From Phycisphaerales bacterium (lineage in GTDB: Bacteria > Planctomycetota > UBA1135 > UBA2386): a stretch of DNA of 64,000 nt. Numbering within the stretch: the stretch's first letter is position 1; the number at the start of each line of letters is the position of its first letter. Shown in pieces: positions 48,702 through 57,035 of the stretch. The stretch spans positions 1-64,000 of the forward strand of contig JADCJE010000097.1 in assembly GCA_020247305.1 (NCBI GenBank). Direction: 5' to 3'. The notes beneath the pieces are model-generated. The model ran no database searches, was not told the DNA's origin, and was given only the letters and a program-made list of their open reading frames with translations. The position numbers were made by a program, and so were the translations under genes.

Positions 48702-51445
48702 GTCCGGGCGCGGACGCGGAGCGCCTTGACCACGAGGTCCGGGAACGTCGTGCGGTCGTAGCGCAGTTCGAAGCGGAAGCCGGTCACCGAGTCCTGCTGG
48801 ATGCCCGGACCCGCGCCGGTGCCGACGCCCTCGCGCCACGGCTTGATCGTGCCGGATATCGGCGTGATGCCGTCCTGGGCGATGCGCGCGCCCTGGAAGC
48901 GGATCGAGACGCCATCCAGCGCGAGGTTGTTGGCCTTGCTCGTGCCGACAGCGCCCGTGTCCGTGAAGGTCACGGTCGGCAGCGGACCGGCGTCGTCCGG
49001 ATCGACGTCGAGCTCGTAGCGCAGCCACGTCGGCGGGAACAGGCGCCCCGTCGAGTACCAGCGCGACACGTCGCCCGAGAGCAGGTCGCGGTCGGTCAGC
49101 GTGCCGGCGTTCGCGCCGGCGTTGTAGGACGGCACGGTCCCGACCGGGCCGTTGAAGGTCACCGAACCGCCGGCTTCCAACCGGTAGAAGCCGGACGAAC
49201 CAGCGCCACCCTGGGCCTGCACATTGAGCTGCGTCGGGGCCAGCGCGGTCACGATGCTGCCGACGCGCGAACCGGTCGACCCGCTCATGTCGAGCAGGCC
49301 GCGCACGGTCACGTCGCGCGCCGACTGCAGCAGTACCGAACCGCCGGAACCGCCGCCGCCAGGCGACGAGATGCCCCAATCGATGTCCTGCGCCGCCGAA
49401 ACGGTCGACAGGTTGTCGCCGGTGATCAGCACGCCGCGCCCGCCGCGGGCAAGCACCTGCCCGGTCGAGTCCAGCACCACCGTGCCGCCGGCGCGGAAGG
49501 CGATCGCGCCGCCGCCGCCGGTGCCGCCATGGCCGGCGATGTAGTCGTCCGCGAACACCGTGGCGACGCCGAACGTGTGGCTGCCGCCGCCACCGCCGCC
49601 CGAACCGCCCACCACGAAGTGGTCGAGCGACTGGTAGTTCGACGGCGGCGACACCGGCGGGTACGGGAACAAGCTGAACTGCAGACCGGCAACGGCGAGG
49701 GCGCCGTTGTTCGGTTGCGTGATGGCCGGCGCTGGAATCGACGGCGTCGACGGCTGACCGCCGGCGAGCCGGAAGCCACCACCGCTGCCACCGGGCGAGA
49801 ACTCGTCGTGGAACGTGAGGGTGGTGCCGGTGATGAACGGGGCCGCCGCAGCGGCCGCCGTGCCACCAACCGGCCGCTCGGCGGCGCCGCGGCCGCCGGT
49901 GTTGGCGACGTTGCCGAGGTAGGCATGGGTCGCGACGACGCGGACGTCCTGGCCGTTCTGGCCGCGGTTGAGCGCTCCAGCCGGCGTCGCGCCGGCAGGG
50001 CATTCGTTGCCGCCAGCACCGCCCGACCCGCCGCCGCAGCCACCCGCACCACCGGCCTGGCCGGGAACGATGACGGCGGTGCCGACGCCACCGCGCGAAT
50101 CGAACGACGAGATGCGCTGGCCGGCGAGCGGACCGGTCGTCGGGACCGTTGCCGGCATGTCCGCCGCATTGAGGTCGATCGTGCCGCGGATGTCGACGCG
50201 GCCGCGCACCGAGATGCGCGGCGGCGTCGCGCCGCGGAAGCGCAGCGTCTGGCCCTCCGCCAGCACGAAGTCGGTGAAGAAGAAGCGGCCGTCGGTGACG
50301 GCGAACGACACGCCATCGGGCGTGTTCGACGCCGGAATGACGATGCCGCCCGCCTGATCGAGGTTCCACTCGAAGACGCCGCCCCCGAGCGGCGTGCCGA
50401 AGTTGGCGTTGAAGGAACCGTGGCGGCCATCGCCGCCGATCAGGCCGGCGCGCGCGCCGTTGCTCCACGTGCCACCGGAGACCAGCGGATCCTGGCGGGC
50501 GTCGTTGGCGAACGACTCGTCGAGGTCGAGGTCGACCGAGACGGCCGCACGGGTGATCAAGTCGAACTCCGCCGGCGTCGCCGGGCGGCCGGCGAGGTCG
50601 CGCAGGTCCGCCGCGACGATCACGCTGATGCAGGAGTTGCCCGGCAGTTCGATCGACGGCCGGAAGGTCACGACGGTCACGTCGGCCTCGCCGACGCGCT
50701 GCGTCGACAGGACCGGCAGGCCTTCGAGCGCCAGGCCCTCGGCGTCGCGGTCGCAGGCGCCGCTGAGCAGCGTGCCACGCACGAGCACGCGGATCGGGGA
50801 CGTGGCGCCGAGCGGCAACTGCAGCGGCGTGGTGTCGATCAGCTCGGAGAAGCGCAGCACGATCGTCGGCTCCAGTTCAACGCCGGTCGCGATTGTCGGC
50901 GACAGGAGCTCGACGGTGGGCGGCTGCTGGTTCTCGTCGAGGATGCCGAGCGTAGCGCGGATCGTGCAGTTGAACTCCTGCTGCAGCGTGTCACCGGACA
51001 GGTTGCGCACGCCGAACGCCGCACTGGCGCCGCCGGCGATCGAGATGATGTAGCTCTCGTCGCGGGCGAAGCCGAAGGTGGTGACGCCATTGGCCGTCGA
51101 CACCCGGGGAGCGAACGTGACTTCGCTGCCGACGACGAGCAGGTCGCCATCCGGCTGGACGCCGGTCGCGGTCCGGATCGAGATGCTGGCGCCGTTGATC
51201 GAGGCGGGATCGACCGCATCGGAGAACTTGAAGCGCAGGCGCTCGTTCTCGGCGATCTCCGTCACCGCGCAGCCTGACTGCGAGCAGCCGAGGTTGCAGC
51301 TGATGATGCAGAAGGGCGCGCCATCGAGGCAGCGGATCCGCAGGTCGTTGGTCGACGTCGACCCGCCGCCCGAGCAGCTCGGCAGCAGCGCGAGGGCTGT
51401 GACGAACGAGCCCGTGAGCAGGAAGGAAGCTGGGACGTTGCGCAT
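48698..51445 (-). CDS. Large Gly-rich lipoprotein with Ig-like (Big_5/SbsA-like) domains, paralogue A
   Basis: Lipobox 'TALALLPSCSGGG'; 'SCNLGCSQSGC'; 'LRFKFSDAVDPASINGASISIRTATG', 'IVLRFSELIDTTPL'; 'VVGGSGGGGGGSH'. Confidence 0.85.
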   Translation of the reverse strand: MRNVPASFLLTGSFVTALALLPSCSGGGSTSTNDLRIRCLDGAPFCIISCNLGCSQSGCAVTEIAENERLRFKFSDAVDPASINGASISIRTATGVQPDGDLLVVGSEVTFAPRVSTANGVTTFGFARDESYIISIAGGASAAFGVRNLSGDTLQQEFNCTIRATLGILDENQQPPTVELLSPTIATGVELEPTIVLRFSELIDTTPLQLPLGATSPIRVLVRGTLLSGACDRDAEGLALEGLPVLSTQRVGEADVTVVTFRPSIELPGNSCISVIVAADLRDLAGRPATPAEFDLITRAAVSVDLDLDESFANDARQDPLVSGGTWSNGARAGLIGGDGRHGSFNANFGTPLGGGVFEWNLDQAGGIVIPASNTPDGVSFAVTDGRFFFTDFVLAEGQTLRFRGATPPRISVRGRVDIRGTIDLNAADMPATVPTTGPLAGQRISSFDSRGGVGTAVIVPGQAGGAGGCGGGSGGAGGNECPAGATPAGALNRGQNGQDVRVVATHAYLGNVANTGGRGAAERPVGGTAAAAAAPFITGTTLTFHDEFSPGGSGGGFRLAGGQPSTPSIPAPAITQPNNGALAVAGLQFSLFPYPPVSPPSNYQSLDHFVVGGSGGGGGGSHTFGVATVFADDYIAGHGGTGGGGAIAFRAGGTVVLDSTGQVLARGGRGVLITGDNLSTVSAAQDIDWGISSPGGGGSGGSVLLQSARDVTVRGLLDMSGSTGSRVGSIVTALAPTQLNVQAQGGAGSSGFYRLEAGGSVTFNGPVGTVPSYNAGANAGTLTDRDLLSGDVSRWYSTGRLFPPTWLRYELDVDPDDAGPLPTVTFTDTGAVGTSKANNLALDGVSIRFQGARIAQDGITPISGTIKPWREGVGTGAGPGIQQDSVTGFRFELRYDRTTFPDLVVKALRVRART

Positions 51446-51464
51446 GGGTAGGGCTGGGGCGGAA

Positions 51465-54434
51465 TCAGTAGCGGAAGACGACGCGGACCTCGTCGACGGT
51501 GATCACGGCGCCGAGCGCGTGGTCGGCGATCAGCCGGAAGCGGAAGCCGTTGAGCGAGTCGGCGTCGATGCCGGTCACGCTCAGGTTGCTGCGGACCGCC
51601 TGCCGCCAGACGCCGACCTGTTCGACGACGCCCGTCGAGACATTCAGTTGCGCGGCCTGGAACAGGGCGCGGACCGGCTGGCCTTCCTCGGCGCGCAGCG
51701 GCGACACGGCCGTATCGTCGCTGAGGACGAACGGCGTGCCATCGACGGCGCCGCGGATCTCGTAGCGCACGAACTCGGGTCCGAAGATCTGCTGCGTCGA
51801 GTAGTACTTCGACTGGCAGAGGATCAATGCGTCGCGCTCGGTCAGCGCGGCGACGTTGTCGGCGGACGCCGCCGGCAACATGCCCGACAGCGCTGCCAGC
51901 GCGGGCGTCGTCGGCGCTTCCAGGCGCACGAAACCTGCTGCACCGTTGCCGCCTTGGATCTGCACCGATGCGCCCGCCGGATACGCCGGCGTGCTGTTGC
52001 CGCGCTGGAACAGGCCGCCCGTGCCGCCGCGGACGTCGATCAGGCCGCCGGACGTCTGGAAGGCGTTGCCCGCCTGCAGCACGACCGAACCGCCCGAGCC
52101 GCCGCCGGCGACGCAGGCTTGTTGGGTCGACGTCGTGCCGGTCGAGTTCGCCGCCGCGCCGCCGTTCGCCAGCACCTTGGCCGCAGGCGCGACGGAGAGC
52201 GAGCGCCCCGCGCGCAGCGAGATGGCGCCACCGCCACCACCACCGCCGCAACCGGCGATGAAGCGGTCGAGCGTGACGACAAGCGACAGGCAGGGATGGC
52301 TACCGCCACCGCCGCCGCCGGAACCGCCGACGAGGAAGTGCAGCGACGACGGCTGCGAACCAGGCGTCGTCGGGACCGGGAACAGCTGGACGGCCGTGCC
52401 GCCGGCAGCGCTCGGCCCCATCGCATAGGTCAACGGCGGAGTGGGGACGCCGACGATGCGGAACGTGGAGCCGGCCGTCGGGGTTGTTGCCCACGCCGTG
52501 TCGACAGTGAACGTCGCGTTGTTCGTGCCGCCATTGCTGACCACCGTCCGGATCTGCCCGATGCCGGGGCCGGAGAGCACTTCCAGGGTGCGACCGGCGT
52601 ACCGGCTCGGGAACCAGGGCCAGGCGGCGTTGCCGACGCCGGCGGCCGACGGCGTCACCGTCGTCGCCGTGGCACTCGCGACCACGAGGCCGGCGAGACC
52701 GGGTTCGAGGTGGTTGTTCGTGACCACCGTGCCGGCCTGACCCGCGGCGAGGTACCCGCCGCCACCACCGCCGGCGGAAGCCATCGGCGTGTACACGACG
52801 CCGGTCAGCGAGGCGTAGTAGATCGCCGAGTTGAGGCCCGACGCGGGGTAGCAGGTCGAGCCACGGCCGCCGCTGTTGAGCACGCTCGTCGCGTAGGCGT
52901 GACCGGCCTGCACGCGCGCGTCCTGGCCGTTGACGCCGTTGTTGGCGGCGGTGGCGCCGGTCGTGGTCGCCTGGGCCTGCGAGACCTTGTCACCACCCTT
53001 GCCGCCCGAGCCACCGCCGGCGCCGCCCGTAGCGCCCGGTGAGCCGGTCGTCTGCACGGTCGTCGGCAACGTCGTCGACGCATTGGCGCCGGCGACATCG
53101 ATGTGGCCGAGCACGTCGAGGCGACCGGCGACGGTCAGCTGCGGCGGCCGCGCCCCGACGAACCGGATGCGGGCATCGCTCGGCACGACCATCGTCGTGA
53201 AGAAGAACCGGCCATCCGTCACCGCGATCGGGCTTCCAGTGGTCGTGTTGCTGCCCGGGATGACCGTGGTGTCGGTGTTGAACGTGTAGACGCGTTTGCC
53301 TTCGACCGTGGTCAGCGTGTCCGTGCACAGCGACAGGCTGAACGGGCCGTGGCGACCGTCGCCACCGATCGCCAGGAACGTCGCGTTGCCACCGCTCCAG
53401 ACCGCCGCCGACTGGTCGGCGTCGAGTTGGTCCTCGTTGTTGAACGGCTCGACGACGGATTCTTCGACCTGCGGCACCACCGCCGTACGGAAGGAGAGGG
53501 TCTGCGGCTGCGCCGGCCGGCCCGACAGGTCCGCGACGCCGTCGGTGATGTTGGCCTCGATGCAGACGTTGCCCGGCAGCGCCTGTGTCGGCCGGAACGA
53601 CAGAACGGAAATGCCGCGGGTGGCGTCGAAGTCGAGCACCTGCGTGCCCGAAAGCGTTTGCGGCGGCGAGTTGGGATTGCACTCGAACACGCCGGATCCC
53701 GGCGCGACCTCGCGGTTGCGCCGGATGCTGAACGTGACCGGGCTCTGCGTGCCGCCGAGGAACGGCGTGGCGTCGATGAGCTCGTTGAACTCGATGACGA
53801 TGTCGGTGCTGAGCGGCGCCGACCCGATCTGGGCCGGCGATGGCACGACGAGTTCGCCACGCGGGGCGACGCCGTTGAGGTCGATGATGCCGAGCGAGGA
53901 GCGCAGCGTGCAGGAGAGGGTCTTGTCGAACGCGCGGCCCGACGTGCTGCGCACGACCGAGGTCTGCTCGGTCCCGCCCAGGATCGTCATCGTGTACGTC
54001 TCGCCGGACGTGAAGCCGAAGAACGTCTGTCCGCCAGAGATCGACAGCGACGGCAGGAATCGGACGGTGCGCCCTTCGACGACGAACTCGCCGACTGGTT
54101 GGCTGCCCGAGGCCGTGCGGAACCGGATCGACGACGACGTCACGGTCGCCGGATCAATCGCCTCGCTGAAGTTCAGGATGACGATCTGGTTCTGGGCGAT
54201 GTCCGATTGCGCGCAGCCGGTGGTGCTGCAACCGAGGTTGCAGCTCTCCAGGCAGATGACGGTGGCACCCGCGACGCCGCAATCGACGCCCGCGCTGCCC
54301 GTCGTCGTGCCGCCGCCCGAGCAGGCCGCAAGGCCGATCCCGGCCAGTAGGAGGACGCTGCCATGCCAGCGCCGACGGACGCCGGCTCCTCCGACGCCAA
54401 CAGGCGCGCCGCGGAGCGAACTGCATACGGACAT
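51465..54434 (-). CDS. Large Gly-rich lipoprotein with Ig-like domains, paralogue B
   Basis: Lipobox 'LLAGIGLAACSGGG'; 'SCNLGCSTTGC'; 'VILNFSEAIDPATVTSSSIRFRTASG', 'IVIEFNELIDATPF'; 'LVGGSGGGGGGSH'; in-frame ATG 54434. Confidence 0.85.
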   Translation of the reverse strand: MSVCSSLRGAPVGVGGAGVRRRWHGSVLLLAGIGLAACSGGGTTTGSAGVDCGVAGATVICLESCNLGCSTTGCAQSDIAQNQIVILNFSEAIDPATVTSSSIRFRTASGSQPVGEFVVEGRTVRFLPSLSISGGQTFFGFTSGETYTMTILGGTEQTSVVRSTSGRAFDKTLSCTLRSSLGIIDLNGVAPRGELVVPSPAQIGSAPLSTDIVIEFNELIDATPFLGGTQSPVTFSIRRNREVAPGSGVFECNPNSPPQTLSGTQVLDFDATRGISVLSFRPTQALPGNVCIEANITDGVADLSGRPAQPQTLSFRTAVVPQVEESVVEPFNNEDQLDADQSAAVWSGGNATFLAIGGDGRHGPFSLSLCTDTLTTVEGKRVYTFNTDTTVIPGSNTTTGSPIAVTDGRFFFTTMVVPSDARIRFVGARPPQLTVAGRLDVLGHIDVAGANASTTLPTTVQTTGSPGATGGAGGGSGGKGGDKVSQAQATTTGATAANNGVNGQDARVQAGHAYATSVLNSGGRGSTCYPASGLNSAIYYASLTGVVYTPMASAGGGGGGYLAAGQAGTVVTNNHLEPGLAGLVVASATATTVTPSAAGVGNAAWPWFPSRYAGRTLEVLSGPGIGQIRTVVSNGGTNNATFTVDTAWATTPTAGSTFRIVGVPTPPLTYAMGPSAAGGTAVQLFPVPTTPGSQPSSLHFLVGGSGGGGGGSHPCLSLVVTLDRFIAGCGGGGGGGAISLRAGRSLSVAPAAKVLANGGAAANSTGTTSTQQACVAGGGSGGSVVLQAGNAFQTSGGLIDVRGGTGGLFQRGNSTPAYPAGASVQIQGGNGAAGFVRLEAPTTPALAALSGMLPAASADNVAALTERDALILCQSKYYSTQQIFGPEFVRYEIRGAVDGTPFVLSDDTAVSPLRAEEGQPVRALFQAAQLNVSTGVVEQVGVWRQAVRSNLSVTGIDADSLNGFRFRLIADHALGAVITVDEVRVVFRY

Positions 54435-54814
54435 GAGGGCCTCGATGCGGGAGTTTCGGGACGTAAGCCCAGCCGGAACGCGAGGGTAGGCGGACCGGAC
54501 GGGCTCGAGGGACGCAGAAGATGCGAAGGAAAGCATAAGCACCGTGGGGCCGCAAGGATGGCGTCGCCGCAACGCATGCCAGGGCGCGGAGCAGGCCGGC
54601 GACCGCGGAACGCACCAACTTCCATGCCGGCGACGCCCCGCCGCCACCACCCGGCCCCCGACTCGCCGCCCTGGCGACGGTGCGGGTGGACGGCCTGCCA
54701 CCACCCGGGGCCCCGGCCAGGTGTGGCCACGTCGGGGACGAGCCAAACTGCACGCCATTCGTTCGCTTCCGAACACGCCGTGACGGCCGAGCCGCGCGGC
54801 ACTAGCCTCGTGCC

Positions 54815-55900
54815 ATGTCCGCGCCTGCCGCTCCACCTGCCGCCGGCCCCCGCCGCGCCGCCGGCCTGCTCGTCACGGTCCTCGCCCTGTGTCTCGCCGT
54901 CGGCGGTGGCGCCGGCTACCAGTTGACGGCCCTGACGCGCACGATCGACGAACTGCGCCGCGACGCCGCCACCGACCGCGCCAGCCTGCAGGAGATCCTC
55001 GGCGAGGTGACCCGCCTGCGGATCGAACAGAGCGCCGGCAGCAAGGGGCCGCAGGCGCTGCTGGAGAAGCTGCGCACCTACGCGCCACTGCTGACCAGCG
55101 CGCGGGTCGCCGAGCCCGACTACCGCAGCGCACAGAAGGAGATGGACGCCATCCTGCGCGCCTTCACCGCAATCGGTCCAGATGCGATGCCGCCGGTGCA
55201 AGATCGCGTCACCGCGCTCGACCCGGCGAAGGACTTCGACGAGCTCAAGCAGTTGCTGCGGGCGACCATCGCGATCGACCGGACGAAGGGCCTCGCGCTG
55301 TACCGCGAGGTGCTGCTCGGCCAGCGACTGCCGTCGCCGCGGCTGCGCTGGTTCGTCGCCAGCGAATTGACCGACATCGACCGGCCGCTGGCGCGCGACC
55401 TGCTGCGCCGCGTCCTGCTCACCGAGTCGAGTCGCGGATTCAATCCGGACTACGCAGCGGCGTTCGAGGGCGCCGTCGTGCCGGATCGCGCGGCGTTGTC
55501 GGCATCGGGCTTCCACAACTACGTGCTGGCCTACGCCCGCACCGACGATGCGCGCACCGACGAGACCTTGCTGATGGTGCTCGGCCGCAGCGAGCACGAC
55601 CGCATGACGGTCCAGGAGTGCATCAAGACGCTGGGCGGCCGTCGCTGCGTCGCCGCGGCGCCGATCATCGAGGGCTTCGTGCGCAAGCCGCCCGGCGGCC
55701 AGGAGGATCCCATCTTCCTCAACCACTGCTACGAAGCGCTCGTCGCCATCCGCGGCGCCGACGCCCGCGCCTTCCTCGAAGCGGAATTGGCGCGCAACCA
55801 GCAGGACCTCGTGGCGAACCGCATCCAGGCGCTGCTGGGCCGCATCGCCGCGGGCAACGCCGCGCCCAATGTGCCTGCCGCCGGCGGCGCGCCGAAGTGA
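54815..55900 (+). CDS. Hypothetical membrane-anchored helical (HEAT-like) protein
   Basis: N-terminal TM 'LLVTVLALCLAVGGGAGYQL', then coiled-coil-like 'DELRRDAATDRASLQEILGEVTRLRIEQ' and helical repeats. Confidence 0.72.
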   Translation: MSAPAAPPAAGPRRAAGLLVTVLALCLAVGGGAGYQLTALTRTIDELRRDAATDRASLQEILGEVTRLRIEQSAGSKGPQALLEKLRTYAPLLTSARVAEPDYRSAQKEMDAILRAFTAIGPDAMPPVQDRVTALDPAKDFDELKQLLRATIAIDRTKGLALYREVLLGQRLPSPRLRWFVASELTDIDRPLARDLLRRVLLTESSRGFNPDYAAAFEGAVVPDRAALSASGFHNYVLAYARTDDARTDETLLMVLGRSEHDRMTVQECIKTLGGRRCVAAAPIIEGFVRKPPGGQEDPIFLNHCYEALVAIRGADARAFLEAELARNQQDLVANRIQALLGRIAAGNAAPNVPAAGGAPK

Positions 55901-55924
55901 CGGAACCCTGAGTCACGGCGCCGC

Positions 55925-55968
55925 GCGGCCGATCGCCGAGCGGCCGATCGCCGCGCCGCCGACCGCCG
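55925..55968. repeat. Short tandem array of ~15-bp unit GCGGCCGATCGCCGA (two close copies plus one degenerate)
   Basis: 55925-55939, 55940-55953, then degenerate CGCCGCCGACCGCCG; lies in the convergent gap between 55900 and 56007. Confidence 0.6.
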
Positions 55969-56006
55969 CGGGCCCAGCGCCTGCCGGGCGCAGTCGCAGC
56001 CGGCGG

Positions 56007-56477
56007 TCAGTCCGCCAGGAACTCGATGGCGCCGGCGGGGAGGAAGTACAGGATCAGCATCTCGCCACCGCGCACGGTCGGCACGTGCACCGAGCCCTTG
56101 CCGTAGACGACCCAGCCGGTGGGCTTGCCGTCGAAGCGCGGCTCGCCCTTGGTCGCCATGCAGAGGTCGAGTTCGCCGTTGGGGTGGCGGTGGCGCGGGC
56201 CGGGCACGTCCATCAACACGGCGTCGACCGAGAACCCGAGCAGTTCCTTGGCGACGCGGCCGAAGCGGATGCCGTTCGCCGCCTTCGGCAACAGCCACTC
56301 CGAAGCAATGTTGGCGACCGCGGCGGCGCGCAGCGCAGCGACCGCGGCGCCCGCGAACGGCGCCGCGCGCTCGGCCTGCGCGCTCGCGTCGGCGGCGTCG
56401 ACGTCGACCGCGCGCAGGGCCTCGGCGACCGGCCGCAACAGGTCGGTGAACTGCTCCTTCGTCATCGTCTGCGTCAT
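56007..56477 (-). CDS. DUF4863/PnbB-like small protein (tentative)
   Basis: 'GPRHRHPNGELDLCMATKGEPRFDGKPTGWVVYGKGSVHVPTVRGGEMLILYFLPAGAIEF'. Confidence 0.7.
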   Translation of the reverse strand: MTQTMTKEQFTDLLRPVAEALRAVDVDAADASAQAERAAPFAGAAVAALRAAAVANIASEWLLPKAANGIRFGRVAKELLGFSVDAVLMDVPGPRHRHPNGELDLCMATKGEPRFDGKPTGWVVYGKGSVHVPTVRGGEMLILYFLPAGAIEFLAD

Positions 56478-56493
56478 GGCGCTCTGCTTCGTG

Positions 56494-57027
56494 TCACTTG
56501 CCCTTGGGGCGGAAGACCTGAACGACGGCCGGATTGCCTTCGAGGCGCGGGCCGCCGATCAGGTCGATGCAGTATGGGATCGCGGGGAACACCGCGTCGA
56601 GGCAGACGCGGATCGACGCCGGCTTGCCCGGCAGCGTCACGACCAGCGAACTGCCGAGGATCGCCGCGGTCTGGCGGGACAGGATCGCCGTCGGCACGCC
56701 GGCGCGCAGCGACGCCGCGCGCATCTGCTCGCCGAAGCCCGGCAGTTCCTTGCTGCAGACCTCGCGGATCACCTCGGGCGTGACGTCGCGCGGCGCGGGC
56801 CCCGTACCGCCGGTCGTGCAGATCAGACAGCAGCCCGCGGCAGCGAGTTCGCGCAGGGCGGCGGCAATGCGCGGCGGCTCGTCCGGCACGACGTGCGTGT
56901 GGTAGTCGCACGGCGTGGCGAGGTAGTCGCGCAGCGCCGCCTCGATCGCCGGCCCCGACTCGTCAGCGTAGACGCCGAGGCTGGCGCGATCGCTGATGGT
57001 GACGATGCCGATGCGCGGGCGCTCCAT
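56494..57027 (-). CDS. mogA: MogA/MoaB molybdopterin adenylyltransferase family
   Basis: 'IGIVTISDRASLGVYADESGPAIEAAL', 'CLICTTGGTGPAPRDVTPEVIREV', 'GSSLVVTLPGKPASIRVCLDAV'. Confidence 0.95.
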   Translation of the reverse strand: MERPRIGIVTISDRASLGVYADESGPAIEAALRDYLATPCDYHTHVVPDEPPRIAAALRELAAAGCCLICTTGGTGPAPRDVTPEVIREVCSKELPGFGEQMRAASLRAGVPTAILSRQTAAILGSSLVVTLPGKPASIRVCLDAVFPAIPYCIDLIGGPRLEGNPAVVQVFRPKGK

Positions 57028-57035
57028 CGCCGGCC

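Noticed and set aside
51078-53042. 654-aa plus-strand ORF opposite the Gly-rich lipoprotein
   Set aside because: Shadow of Gly-rich codons; composition is His/Arg/Ala biased with no domain or signal.
48698-54434. Gly-rich blocks as phage tail or collagen-like genes
   Set aside because: No Gly-X-Y periodicity and no phage neighbours; lipobox and Ig-like domains point to surface lipoproteins.
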